In this document: piece after piece, positions 26,911 to 35,659 of the stretch | How positions within the stretch are numbered: position 1 is the stretch's first letter | Layout: every line of letters begins with the position of its first letter | NCBI RefSeq assembly: GCF_900103785.1 | Contig: NZ_FNHE01000007.1 | Location: 1 to 64,000 of the forward strand | Direction: 5' to 3' | DNA length: 64,000 bases | From: Geodermatophilus siccatus | GTDB lineage: Bacteria > Actinomycetota > Actinomycetes > Mycobacteriales > Geodermatophilaceae | The notes under the pieces: model-generated | Told to the model about the DNA's origin: nothing | What the model saw: only the letters and a program-made list of their open reading frames with translations | The model's database searches: none | Program-made: the position numbers and the translations under genes

Positions 26911-27268
26911 GTGGGGCTCCCGACCTCGACCCTCATCCTCAAGTAAAGCCTTATAGTTATGTCAACTGGGTCGACGCGCACGAAGTTAGGTGGGCGTTCA
27001 CGGGCCCTACAAGCACCCTCCCGGGCCCGGCGTGTCGAACACGCGTGTCCCCACCGATCTCGGGCGACTCGCTGGTCACACCTGCACCACCGTCCGTGAC
27101 GACCCGCCCGCTGCACGTCTCACGTCCGGGTCGAGGGCCGTGACATGCCCGGCACCGGGAACTCCGGAAGTGATCTGCCGTGTCGGGCGTGTCGCGTCGC
27201 CGCGCGTGTCGGAGTCCGTTGCTGACGGACACGCCGAGACACCGGACGGCGACCCAGCGCAGTCCCCG
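26911..27268 (-). promoter_or_regulatory. ftsZ promoter region (358-bp non-coding gap)
   Basis: No gene is visible here. The part next to ftsZ (26935-26970) is strikingly AT-rich for this genome. On the minus strand it reads TTGACATAACTATAAGG, then CTTTACTTGAGG. TTGACA (26965-26960) is a clear -35 candidate, but no unique -10 can be chosen (TATAAG is too close, TTGAGG is weak). A conserved ACTTGAGG-type sequence also precedes ftsZ in other actinobacteria, as far as I recall. The rest (26990-27213) looks like unstructured spacer. Confidence 0.6.
27214..27230 (-). terminator. Short hairpin after the AhpD-like gene
   Basis: GTCCGT (27214-27219) pairs with ACGGAC (27225-27230) around a five-base loop, about 40 bases after the stop. 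It is weak, but placed where the ftsQ-proximal transcript should end before the ftsZ promoter. Confidence 0.4.
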
Positions 27269-27853
27269 CTACTGCCGCGGGACGCGCCCCATCAGGAAGA
27301 ACTCCTCGTTCGGCGGGATCGCCGCCCAGTGCGCCAGCCGGTTGGACAGGGCGAACAACGACACGATCGCCCCGACGTCCCACACGTCGTCCTCGGTCAG
27401 GCCGTGGCCGCGCAGCCGGTCGAGGTCGGCGGCGGTGACCGCCGCCGGGTCCACCGCCAGGCGCACGGCGACCTCGAGCACCGCGTGCAGGCGCTCCGAC
27501 ACCGGCGCCTTGCGCCAGTCGACGGCGACCTGGTCGGCCAGGTACGGGTCGCGGGCGCGGATCCGGGCGATCGCCCCGTGGGCGACCACGCAGTACAGGC
27601 AGCCGTTGGCCGCGCTGGTGGCGACCACGACGAGCTCCCGGTCGGCCGTGGACAGCCCCGGCGTGTCCTTGTCCATGACCGCGTCGTGCAGCGCGAAGAA
27701 GGCGGCCGCCTCGGCCGGGCGCCAGGCCAGGGCGGCGAAGACGTTGGGCAGGAAGCCCGCGCGCTCCTCGACGTCGGCGTAGCGCTCGCGCAGCTGCTCG
27801 GGCAGCTCCTCGCGCGGGGGGACGGGGAAGCGGCTGATCGGCCCGGTGCTCAC
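27269..27853 (-). CDS. AhpD-like alkylhydroperoxidase (peroxidase-related, carboxymuconolactone decarboxylase fold)
   Basis: 194 residues. The catalytic motif is NGCLYCVVAHG, with Cys85, Cys88 and His92, as in AhpD-type enzymes that reduce peroxides with a Cys-Cys pair. FPVPPREELPEQLRERYADV and the later SLFALSNRLAHW are typical of the 'uncharacterised peroxidase-related enzyme' branch. GTG 27851-27853 is the likely start. The gene sits between ftsQ and ftsZ, breaking the usual adjacency of these two division genes. A role in division is not implied by the family. Confidence 0.85.
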   Translation of the reverse strand: MSTGPISRFPVPPREELPEQLRERYADVEERAGFLPNVFAALAWRPAEAAAFFALHDAVMDKDTPGLSTADRELVVVATSAANGCLYCVVAHGAIARIRARDPYLADQVAVDWRKAPVSERLHAVLEVAVRLAVDPAAVTAADLDRLRGHGLTEDDVWDVGAIVSLFALSNRLAHWAAIPPNEEFFLMGRVPRQ

Positions 27854-27944
27854 CGGGCCACCCTCTCCCACCGGACCTGCCCCGGCCACCCTCCGGGCGA
27901 CCCCGCCGGCCCCGGAGGGACCCCGCCCTCCTCACCCCGCGACG

Positions 27945-28018
27945 AAGGACCCCCTCCCCGAGCCCCTCGTGAGCCCAGGGCACGCCAGGAGGGAGCCGAG
28001 ACTCGGGACGGGGTCCTT
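27945..28018 (-). terminator. Family I terminator-like palindrome (copy 7), after ftsQ
   Basis: AAGGACCCC (27945-27953) pairs with GGGGTCCTT (28010-28018), three bases from the ftsQ stop. The loop is divergent (CCCCTCGTGAGCCC), with the family ends preserved. Confidence 0.65.
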
Positions 28019-28021
28019 CCG

Positions 28022-28834
28022 TCACCGGAGGACGACCGCCGCCGGCGTGCTGACGTCGATGGTCCCGGCCGGCTCGAGCCTCCCGGCCTCCAGCTGCCCC
28101 AGCAGCGCGACCAGCGCGTCGGCCTTGTCGTGGGCCCGTTCCTCGCTGCCCCAGAGCACGGTGGTGCCGTCCTCGAGGGTGAACGTGACGTCCTCCGCGC
28201 TGGTCGCCCGGGCCTCGGCCAGGTCGACGCGGACGTCACGCGGCAGCGCGACCAGGGCCGACAGCGCCGCTCGGGTGGCGCGGTCCTCGGGGCCGGGGTC
28301 GGCGACGTCGAGGGGCACCACGCCGACCGGCGGATAGCCGGTGACCGTGTCGAAGAGGACCCCGTCGGGGTCGACCAGCGTGCGCGTGCCGGCCTCCTCC
28401 ACCACCGCGACCGGCACCCGCTCGACCACGGTGACGACGACGCTGCGCGGCCAGCCGCGGGTCACCTCGACGTCGGCCACCTGCGGCAGGCGGGCGACCC
28501 GGGCCTCGGCGGCGTCGACGTCGACGCGCAGCAGCGGCGTCCCCTCGTCGATGCCGGCGACGTCGACGACCTCGGCGGCGGTCAGCGTGCCGGCGCCGTC
28601 CACCCGCACGGTGGAGACGGCCAGCACGGGACTCCCCCACAGCAGCCACGCCAGCAGGCCGAGCACCGCGACGAGCACGCCGCCGCGGACGAGCAGCCGT
28701 CGCCGGCGGGCCGCCGGGTGGCGACTCGACGGGCGGCGGGCGACCGGACGGCGGCGGGGACGCGCCTCGGTGCCGGCCCGGGAGGACCCCCCGCCGCGCG
28801 CGCGGTCGCTGGTGGTCGTCCCCGAGCGGCTCAC
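28022..28834 (-). CDS. ftsQ: Cell division protein FtsQ
   Basis: 270 residues. An Arg-rich cytoplasmic tail (about 1-40) is followed by one membrane helix, LLVRGGVLVAVLGLLAWLLW. Outside the membrane come the POTRA domain (VSTVRVDGAGTLTAAEVVDV, then GTPLLRVDVDAAEARVARLP) and the FtsQ beta domain (RVPVAVVEEAGTRTLVDPDG). FtsQ bridges early and late divisome proteins through FtsL/FtsB. GTG 28832-28834 overlaps the murC stop (GTGA). Confidence 0.93.
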   Translation of the reverse strand: MSRSGTTTSDRARGGGSSRAGTEARPRRRPVARRPSSRHPAARRRRLLVRGGVLVAVLGLLAWLLWGSPVLAVSTVRVDGAGTLTAAEVVDVAGIDEGTPLLRVDVDAAEARVARLPQVADVEVTRGWPRSVVVTVVERVPVAVVEEAGTRTLVDPDGVLFDTVTGYPPVGVVPLDVADPGPEDRATRAALSALVALPRDVRVDLAEARATSAEDVTFTLEDGTTVLWGSEERAHDKADALVALLGQLEAGRLEPAGTIDVSTPAAVVLR

Positions 28835-30288
28835 CGCGCAGGACCCCCCGGGCCGCCACCCTCCGGCGCGAACCGGGCTCGCAGCGCCTCGAGCACCTCC
28901 GGGCCGACCATCGAGACGTTGCCCGCGCCCATGGTGATCACCAGGTCGCCGGGCCGCGCCCGTTCGGCCAGTGCCGGGGCGGCCGCCGACCAGGACGGCT
29001 CGAAGTGCACCCGCCCGGCCGGCAGGGCCACGGCGTCGGCCACCATCGCGCCGGTGACGCCGGGGACCGGGTCCTCGCGGGCGCCGTAGACGTCCATGAC
29101 CACGACCTCGTCGGCCAGGCCGAGCGCCGCGCCGAACGCGGCGGCGAACTCCCGGGTGCGGCTGTACAGGTGCGGCTGGAAGGCCACGACCACCCGGCCG
29201 GCGCCGGCGACCGCCCGCGCGGCGCGCAGCTGGGCCTCCACCTCGGTCGGGTGGTGGGCGTAGTCGTCGTAGACCCGCACCCCGCCGACGCTGCCCTTGA
29301 GCTCGAAGCGCCGGTGCACGCCGCCGAAGCGGCCGAGCCCGGCGATCAGGCCCTCGGCGGGCAGGCCCAGCTCGAGCCCGGCCAGCAGGGCGGCGGCGCT
29401 GTTGCGGGCCATGTGCTCGCCGGGCACCCGGATCGACACCCGGCCGAGCACCTCGCCGTCGAGGACGGCGGTCCAGTCGGTGGTCTCCGGCCCGACCTCG
29501 ACGTCGACCAGCCGCAGGTCGCTGTCCTCGTCCGTGCCGTAGGTGCGCACCCGCGCCGGGGTGGGCACGGTGCGCAGCCGGGCCGCGCCGGGGTCGTCGG
29601 CGCACAGCACGAGGAAGCCGGCCGGGTCGATCGTCTGCAGGAACCGGTCGAAGGCCGCCTCCACCGCGGCCAGGTCGCCGTAGTTGTCCAGGTGGTCGGC
29701 CTCGACGTTGGTGACGATCGCGCCGTGCGGGGCCAGCAGCAGGAAGGAGCGGTCGCTCTCGTCGGCCTCGGCGACGAAGACGTCGCCCTCGCCGGCGTGC
29801 GCGTTGCTGCCCGACTCGTTGAGGTCCCCGCCGATGGCGAAGGAGGGGTCCACGCCGCAGGCCTGCACCGCGACGGTGAGCATCGAGGTCGTCGAGGTCT
29901 TCCCGTGCGTGCCGGCCACGGCGACGCTGCGCTTGCCGGCCATCACCGCGGCCAGCGCCACCGCGCGGGGCAGCACCCGCAGGCCCCGCTCGCGGGCCGC
30001 GGCGAGCTCGGGGTTGTCGTCGCGGATCGCGGTGGAGACGACGACGGTGTCGGCGTCCCCGAGGTTCGCCGGGTCGTGGCCGAGCTCCACCCGGGCGCCC
30101 AGGGCCCGCAGCGCCAGCAAGGTCGGGGTGTCGCGGCGGTCGCTGCCGGAGACCGGGACGCCGCGGGCCAGCAGGATGCGGGCGATGCCGCTCATCCCGG
30201 CCCCACCGATGCCGATGAAGTGCACCGCGCCGAGCTCCTCGAGGCCCGGCACCGGGTCGGCCCACGCGGCCACCGCAGCGGCGCTCAC
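28831..30288 (-). CDS. murC: UDP-N-acetylmuramate--L-alanine ligase MurC
   Basis: 485 residues, a cytoplasmic Mur ligase that adds L-Ala to UDP-MurNAc. The Rossmann domain starts VHFIGIGGAGMSGIA. The ATP loop is AVAGTHGKTSTTSML, followed by FVAEADESDRSFL, NVEADHLDNYG and the C-terminal DDYAHHPTEVEAQLRAAR. GTG 30286-30288 overlaps the stop of a 27-residue mini-ORF that itself overlaps murG, so ribosomes can pass murG to mini-ORF to murC to ftsQ. Confidence 0.97.
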   Translation of the reverse strand: MSAAAVAAWADPVPGLEELGAVHFIGIGGAGMSGIARILLARGVPVSGSDRRDTPTLLALRALGARVELGHDPANLGDADTVVVSTAIRDDNPELAAARERGLRVLPRAVALAAVMAGKRSVAVAGTHGKTSTTSMLTVAVQACGVDPSFAIGGDLNESGSNAHAGEGDVFVAEADESDRSFLLLAPHGAIVTNVEADHLDNYGDLAAVEAAFDRFLQTIDPAGFLVLCADDPGAARLRTVPTPARVRTYGTDEDSDLRLVDVEVGPETTDWTAVLDGEVLGRVSIRVPGEHMARNSAAALLAGLELGLPAEGLIAGLGRFGGVHRRFELKGSVGGVRVYDDYAHHPTEVEAQLRAARAVAGAGRVVVAFQPHLYSRTREFAAAFGAALGLADEVVVMDVYGAREDPVPGVTGAMVADAVALPAGRVHFEPSWSAAAPALAERARPGDLVITMGAGNVSMVGPEVLEALRARFAPEGGGPGGPAR

Positions 30289-30368
30289 TGGTCCTCCTCG
30301 CCGGCGCTCGTCGGTCGCGTTCGCGCCTGCGCTGCCGTGTCCCCGGGTGAGCTCGCGGGCTCGCTCAC
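30285..30368 (-). CDS. Mini-ORF bridging murG and murC (family II, 27 aa)
   Basis: A 27-codon frame starts at GTG 30366-30368, overlapping the murG stop, and ends at TGA 30285-30287, overlapping the murC start. It begins [14 protein letters not shown] and ends [10 protein letters not shown]. Related peptides occur at 42300, 42377, 51440 and 62471. Its last codons GGC GAG GAG double as the Shine-Dalgarno sequence of murC. It may be a coupling device with no peptide function, or a genuine small peptide. Confidence 0.5.
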   Translation of the reverse strand: MSEPASSPGDTAAQARTRPTSAGEEDQ

Positions 30369-31465
30369 TTCGTCGCCACCTCCAGCACGATGTCGGCCAG
30401 GCGCTCGTCGGCGTCCCGGGCGCCGGCGGCCGCGGCGTGCGCGGCGTACCGGGCCAGCGAGGCCGGGTCGGTGACCATCGGGATGACGTGCTCCTCGATC
30501 CAGGACGGTGACAGGTCGACGTCGTCCACCAGCAGTCCCCCTCCCGCCTCGACGACGGGCAGCGCGTTGAGCCGCTGCTCTCCGTTGCCGATCGGCAGCG
30601 GCACGAACACCGCGGGCAGCCCGACCGCGGACAGCTCGGCCACCGTCACCGCGCCGGACCGGCACAGGGCCAGGTCGGCGGCGGCGTAGGCGAGGTCCAT
30701 GCGCTCGAGGTAGTCGACGACGACGTAGGGGGCGTGCCCGGGCGCGCGCGGCGGCACGGTCACGTCGGTGTTCTTGGGCCCGCGGGCGTGCAGCACCTGC
30801 ACCCCGGCCGCGGTGAGCGCGTCGGCGGCGCCCACGGCGGCCCGGTTGAGCGAGGCCGCGCCCTGCGACCCGCCGAAGACCAGCAGCGTGGGCCGGTCGG
30901 GGTCCAGGCCGAAGGCGGCGCGGGCCTCGGCCCTGCGGGCCGGGCGGTCCAGGGTGCTGATCGCCGTCCGCAGCGGCATGCCGACGTGCTCGGCCCCGCG
31001 CAGTGGCGTCCCGGGCGCGGTGACCGCGACCCGCGCGGCGACCCGCGCGCCGACCCGGTTGGCCAGGCCCGGCAGCGCGTTCTGCTCGTGCACGACGACC
31101 GGCACCCGCTCCCGGCGGGCGGCCAGGTAGGCCGGCAGCGCCACGTAGCCGCCGAAGCCGACGACGACGTCCGCGGACAGCTCGCGCAGCAGGGCCCGCG
31201 TCTCGGACACCGAGCGGACCACCCGGCCGGGCACCCGCAGCAGGTCGACGGTCGGCTTGCGCGGCAGCGGCACCGGCGGGATGAGCCGCAGGTCGTAGCC
31301 GCGGGCGGGGACCAGCCGGGACTCCATCCCCCGCGGGGTGCCCAGGCAGGTGATCCGCAGCCCGCCCTCCACCGCGCCACGGCGCAGCAGCGCGTCGGCG
31401 AGGGCGAGCATCGGCTCGATGTGGCCGCCGGTACCGCCGCCCGCGAGGACGACGCTGACGCTCAC
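30365..31465 (-). CDS. murG: Lipid II synthase MurG (UDP-GlcNAc transferase)
   Basis: 366 residues. This peripheral membrane GT-B glycosyltransferase adds GlcNAc to lipid I on the inner membrane face. Motifs: [20 protein letters not shown] at the N-terminus, [39 protein letters not shown], and the UDP-GlcNAc site [22 protein letters not shown], given in blocks. GTG 31463-31465 overlaps the ftsW stop (GTGA). Confidence 0.97.
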   Translation of the reverse strand: MSVSVVLAGGGTGGHIEPMLALADALLRRGAVEGGLRITCLGTPRGMESRLVPARGYDLRLIPPVPLPRKPTVDLLRVPGRVVRSVSETRALLRELSADVVVGFGGYVALPAYLAARRERVPVVVHEQNALPGLANRVGARVAARVAVTAPGTPLRGAEHVGMPLRTAISTLDRPARRAEARAAFGLDPDRPTLLVFGGSQGAASLNRAAVGAADALTAAGVQVLHARGPKNTDVTVPPRAPGHAPYVVVDYLERMDLAYAAADLALCRSGAVTVAELSAVGLPAVFVPLPIGNGEQRLNALPVVEAGGGLLVDDVDLSPSWIEEHVIPMVTDPASLARYAAHAAAAGARDADERLADIVLEVATK

Positions 31466-32988
31466 CGCGGCCGCCGCGAGGACTCGGTGGCGCGGGCCCG
31501 GGGCGGCGGCTGCCGGCGCGCCTCGGGCACCCGGCCGCGGGCCTCCGTCGTCCGCCGCTCGCGGGCGGGCACCCGCTCGCGCGGGGCGCGCTCGCCCGGC
31601 GGGACGGGGACGACGCGGGCGACGGTGCGTGCCCCGGGGACGGCGGTGCGGCGGGCGGGACGCCCGGACGCGCGGTCCTCGGCCGGCCGCTCGGGACGGC
31701 GGGCGCGGCGCGGGCGCACCGCGTCGACGGCCTGCTCGGGCACCGGCAGCAGCCAGCGGGACAGCCGGCCGCGCTCGGCCCGGCGCAGGTGCTCGACCGC
31801 CTCGGGCTCGGAGCGGGCGAAGCGGATGAGCAGGCCCACGATGAACAGGGTCAGCACCAGCGAGGTGCCGCCGGCGGAGACCAGCGGCAGCGTCAGGCCG
31901 GTGACCGGCAGCAGACCCACCACGTAGCCCATGTTGAGCGCCGCCTGGCCGACCAACCACACGGTGATCGCCACGCAGGCCAGCTGCACGAAGCGGTCGG
32001 CCGTGCGCCGGGCGATCCGGAAGCCGGCCCAGGCCAGCACGCCGTAGAGGGCGACCACGACCAGGCAGCCGAGGAAGCCGAGCTCCTCGCCGATGATCGC
32101 GAAGATGTAGTCGGACTCGGCCTCGGGCAGCAGGTTCCACTTCATCGCGCTGTTGCCCAGCCCCACGCCCCACAGCCCGCCGGTCGCGAGCGCGTAGAAG
32201 CCGCGGATGGCCTGGAAACCGGTGTCGGACGGGTCGGCGAACGGGTCGAGGAACGAGGTGACCCGCTCCATGCGGTACGGGGCGACGGCGACCATGAGGG
32301 CCACGGCCGCGACCCCGGCGGCGATGAACCCGGCGAACCAGAGGCGCGGCAGGCCGCCGGCCCAGAGCAGGCCGACCAGCACCAGGCCGAGGCTGACCAC
32401 CCCGCCGAAGTCCGGCTCGAGGATGAGCAGCAGCGACAGGACGGCGAACACCGGCAGCAGCGGGACCAGCAGCGTCCGGACGGTGAGGAAGCGGTCGCGC
32501 ATCGCCAGGATGTGCGCGCCCCACAGCGCGAACACCAGCTTGGCCAGCTCCGAGGGCTGGAAGTTGGTGAAGCCCAGGTCGATCCAGGCCCGGGAGCCGT
32601 TGAGCTGCATGCCGATGCCGGGGACGAGCACCGCGACCAGCAGCACCGCCGCGACGAGCAGCGCGATCGGCGCCCAGCGGCGCACCAGCCCGACCGGCAG
32701 CCGCACCGCCACCAGCAGCGCGCCCAGCCCGATGAGGGCGAAGACGACCTGGTCGACGCCGGGCCGCCAGGCGGGCTGGTCGTTGAGCGCGGCCTCGATC
32801 GCCGAGGCGGAGAAGACCATGACCAGCCCGATGGCCAGGAGCATGCCGGCCGCGCCGACGACCAGCTGGAAGCTGGTCATGGGGCCGTCGAGCCAGGGCG
32901 GCGGCGCGAACCGGCGGACCGGCGTCCTGCGCCCGGTCGCCCCGGTCCGGCGCCGTCCGGGAACGGTCGGGACGCCGGAGGACTCCAT
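31462..32988 (-). CDS. ftsW: Septal peptidoglycan glycosyltransferase FtsW (SEDS family)
   Basis: 508 residues with ten membrane helices. SEDS motifs are clear: [36 protein letters not shown], the catalytic-loop region [18 protein letters not shown], and [18 protein letters not shown]. FtsW polymerises lipid II together with FtsI. The C-terminal cytoplasmic tail (about 400-508) is long and very Arg-rich, as in mycobacterial FtsW, where it contacts other division proteins. ATG 32986-32988 begins [14 protein letters not shown]. murD would normally precede this gene but is absent. Confidence 0.96.
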   Translation of the reverse strand: MESSGVPTVPGRRRTGATGRRTPVRRFAPPPWLDGPMTSFQLVVGAAGMLLAIGLVMVFSASAIEAALNDQPAWRPGVDQVVFALIGLGALLVAVRLPVGLVRRWAPIALLVAAVLLVAVLVPGIGMQLNGSRAWIDLGFTNFQPSELAKLVFALWGAHILAMRDRFLTVRTLLVPLLPVFAVLSLLLILEPDFGGVVSLGLVLVGLLWAGGLPRLWFAGFIAAGVAAVALMVAVAPYRMERVTSFLDPFADPSDTGFQAIRGFYALATGGLWGVGLGNSAMKWNLLPEAESDYIFAIIGEELGFLGCLVVVALYGVLAWAGFRIARRTADRFVQLACVAITVWLVGQAALNMGYVVGLLPVTGLTLPLVSAGGTSLVLTLFIVGLLIRFARSEPEAVEHLRRAERGRLSRWLLPVPEQAVDAVRPRRARRPERPAEDRASGRPARRTAVPGARTVARVVPVPPGERAPRERVPARERRTTEARGRVPEARRQPPPRARATESSRRPR

Positions 32989-33047
32989 CCGGCCATCGTC
33001 GCCGCTGGGGCCGGTTCCCCGGCGCACCGTGCGGGCGTGTCGCAGCG

Positions 33048-33164
33048 GTGAGGTGCTGGCACGGCCGTCCTCCAGCAGAGGGACCCCCTGCCCCCCGGCA
33101 CTCGCGAGCTCGCGCCGGGACCCTGCAGGGGGCCGACGCGGCGTGGGGGGAGGGTGGTCCTTCC
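33048..33164 (-). terminator. Family I terminator-like palindrome (copy 8), between mraY and ftsW
   Basis: It abuts the mraY stop and contains CACTCGCGAGCTCGCGCCGG as loop and CCCTGCAGGG as inner palindrome. The distal box GTGAGGTGCTGGCACGGCC is at 33048-33066. It occupies the place where murD is found in most dcw clusters. Confidence 0.6.
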
Positions 33165-34244
33165 TCACAGGCCCGCGATGGCCAGCCAGTCGGCGTAGAA
33201 CAGGCCCAGCCCGAAGGCCACCGACATCCCGGTCACCAGCCAGAAGCGGACGATCACCGTGTTCTCGGTCCAGCCGGCCAGCTCGAAGTGGTGGTGCAGC
33301 GGGGCCATCCGGAACACCCGGCGGCGGGTGGCGCGGAAGAAGGCCACCTGGATGACCACCGAGAGCGTGACCGCGACGAACAGCCCGCCGAGCACGACGA
33401 GCAGCAGCTCGGTGCGGGTCACCACGGCCAGGCCGGCCAGCAGCCCGCCGAGCGCGAGCGAGCCGGTGTCGCCCATGAAGATCCGGGCCGGGCTGGTGTT
33501 CCACCACAGGAAGCCCAGGCAGGCGCCGAGCCCGGCGGCGGCGACCAGGGTGACGTCGAGCGGGTCCCGGACGGTGTAGCAGCCGTCGAGGAACTCGCTG
33601 GTGCAGTCGTGCGTGAACTGCCAGAACGAGATGATCGTGTAGGCGCCGCAGACCATCGCCGAGCAGCCGGCGGCGAGCCCGTCGAGACCGTCGGTCAGGT
33701 TCACCGCGTTGGAGAACCCGGCGATGAACAGGTAGGCCAGGACCACGAAACCGATCGACCCGAGGAACAGCGGGCCGATGTCGCGGACGTAGGAGACGAA
33801 CTCCGAGGCCGGGGTGATGCCGGCCTCGTCCGGGAAGTTCAGCGCCAGGACGGCGAAGGCCACGCCGACCACCAGCTGACCGACCAGCTTGGCGGTCTTG
33901 TTCAGCCCGAGGCTGCGCCGGAAGCGGATCTTCAGGTAGTCGTCGAGGAACCCGACGGTGCCCAGGCCCACCATCAGGAGGAGCACGAGCAGCCCGCTGG
34001 CCGACGGCCCGCGGCCGGGCTGGTCGATCAGGAACAGGTGGGCGATGAAGTAGCCCCCGACGGTGGCCCCGACGATGACGGTGCCGCCCATGGTGGGCGT
34101 GCCCTTCTTCGCCAGGTGGCTCTCGGGCCCGTCGTCGCGGATCTCCTGGCCGAAGCCCTTGCGGCGGAACAGGTGGACGGCGACCGGCGTGGCCAGGATC
34201 GAGATGATCAGCCCGAACGCGGCCGCGATCAGGATCGACCTCAC
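33165..34244 (-). CDS. mraY: Phospho-N-acetylmuramoyl-pentapeptide transferase MraY
   Basis: 359 residues with ten membrane helices. It transfers phospho-MurNAc-pentapeptide to undecaprenyl phosphate, making lipid I. Catalytic and binding motifs: KKGTPTMGG, the Asp pair in [36 protein letters not shown], and the HHH motif in [14 protein letters not shown] 34242-34244 overlaps the murF stop (GTGA). Confidence 0.98.
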   Translation of the reverse strand: MRSILIAAAFGLIISILATPVAVHLFRRKGFGQEIRDDGPESHLAKKGTPTMGGTVIVGATVGGYFIAHLFLIDQPGRGPSASGLLVLLLMVGLGTVGFLDDYLKIRFRRSLGLNKTAKLVGQLVVGVAFAVLALNFPDEAGITPASEFVSYVRDIGPLFLGSIGFVVLAYLFIAGFSNAVNLTDGLDGLAAGCSAMVCGAYTIISFWQFTHDCTSEFLDGCYTVRDPLDVTLVAAAGLGACLGFLWWNTSPARIFMGDTGSLALGGLLAGLAVVTRTELLLVVLGGLFVAVTLSVVIQVAFFRATRRRVFRMAPLHHHFELAGWTENTVIVRFWLVTGMSVAFGLGLFYADWLAIAGL

Positions 34245-35659
34245 GCGCCTGCCCCGGTGTCGAGCAGGTCGGCCGCGAGCACCTCGAGCCCGTAGGACCG
34301 GCTGGCCTTCACCAGCACGACGTCACCGGGCACCAGCACCTCCGTCAGCAGTTCCCGGGCAGCGGCCCGGTCGGGCACGCGCACGGCGCCCTGCTCCGCG
34401 TCGCGGTCCTCGCGCGCCCCCACGGCGAGCGCCCCGTCGGCTATCCCTACCGCATCGGGGCCGACGGCCACGACGAGGTCCACCCCGGCGGCCACGGCGT
34501 CCCGGCCCAGCCGCTCGTGCTCCTCGGCGGCGCCGGGGCCGAGTTCGGCCATCGCCCCGAGCACGGCGACCCGCCGCCGCGCCGGCAGCCCGGCCAGCGC
34601 GGCCAGCGCGGCGCGCATCGACTCGGGGTTGGCGTTGTAGGCGTCGTTGACCACGGTCACGCCGTCGTCCCGGCGGGTGACCTCCATCCGCCAGCGGCTG
34701 CGCGGCACGGCGGCCGACAGCGCGGCGGCGACGTCCTCCGGCGTCATCCCGGCGGCCAGCGCGGCGCCGGCGGCCGACAGGGCGTTGGCGACCTGGTGGG
34801 CGCCGACGACCTGCAGCCGCACCGCCGCGCGGACGCCGCCGGTGACCAGCGTGAAGCCGGCCCGGCCGGCCTCGTCGAGGACGACGTCCTCCGCGCGGAC
34901 GTCGGCGTCCGGGGACCTGCCGGTGGTCACCACGCGGGCCCGGGTGCGCGGCGCCATGCCGACCACCCGCGGGTCGTCGGCGTTGAGGACGGCGGTGCCC
35001 TCGGGCGGCAGCGCCTCGACCAGCTCGCCCTTGGCGACGGCGATCCCGTCGGCCGAGCCGAACTCGCCCAGGTGCGCCGAGCCGACGTTGAGGACGACGC
35101 CGACGTCGGGGCGGGCCACCCGGCACAGGCGGGCGATGTGACCGCGCCCGCGCGAGCCCATCTCGAGCACGAGGAAGCGGGTGTGCTCGTCGGCGTCGAG
35201 CACGGTGAGCGGCAGGCCGATGTCGTTGTTGTACGAGCCCGGCGGGCTGACCGTGGGGCCCGCGGTGGCCAGCACCTGGCCGAGCAGGTCCTTGGTGCTG
35301 GTCTTGCCCGAGGAGCCGGTGATCCCCACGGTGGTCAGGCGGTGCCCTCGCGCCCCACCCGCGCCCGCCAGCCGGGTGTGCACCGCGGCGGCCAGCCGGC
35401 CGAGCGCAGCCACCGGCTCGTCGACGACCACGCAGGGCAGCACGTCGTCGGGGCGGGTGGTCAGCGCGGCGACCGCGCCGGCGGCCGCGGCGGCACCGAG
35501 GAAGTCGTGCCCGTCGACCCGCTCCCCCGGCACGGCGACGAACAGGTCGCCGGGCGCCACGGCGCGGGAGTCGACGGTGACGCCGGTGACGGCTCCGTCG
35601 CCGCGGGTCAGGCGGCCACCGACCGCCCCGGCCACCTCGGACAGGGTCATCTGGATCAC
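34241..35659 (-). CDS. murF: UDP-MurNAc-tripeptide--D-Ala-D-Ala ligase MurF
   Basis: 472 residues. It adds D-Ala-D-Ala to the UDP-MurNAc tripeptide in the cytoplasm. Motifs: VTVDSRAVAPGDLFVAVPGE, the ATP loop GITGSSGKTSTKDLL, EMGSRGRGHIARL, NVGSAHLGEFGS, and NDAYNANPESMRAALAAL. GTG 35657-35659 overlaps the murE stop (GTGA); an ATG three codons later is the alternative start. It lies in the unbroken murE-murF-mraY chain. Confidence 0.97.
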   Translation of the reverse strand: MIQMTLSEVAGAVGGRLTRGDGAVTGVTVDSRAVAPGDLFVAVPGERVDGHDFLGAAAAAGAVAALTTRPDDVLPCVVVDEPVAALGRLAAAVHTRLAGAGGARGHRLTTVGITGSSGKTSTKDLLGQVLATAGPTVSPPGSYNNDIGLPLTVLDADEHTRFLVLEMGSRGRGHIARLCRVARPDVGVVLNVGSAHLGEFGSADGIAVAKGELVEALPPEGTAVLNADDPRVVGMAPRTRARVVTTGRSPDADVRAEDVVLDEAGRAGFTLVTGGVRAAVRLQVVGAHQVANALSAAGAALAAGMTPEDVAAALSAAVPRSRWRMEVTRRDDGVTVVNDAYNANPESMRAALAALAGLPARRRVAVLGAMAELGPGAAEEHERLGRDAVAAGVDLVVAVGPDAVGIADGALAVGAREDRDAEQGAVRVPDRAAARELLTEVLVPGDVVLVKASRSYGLEVLAADLLDTGAGA

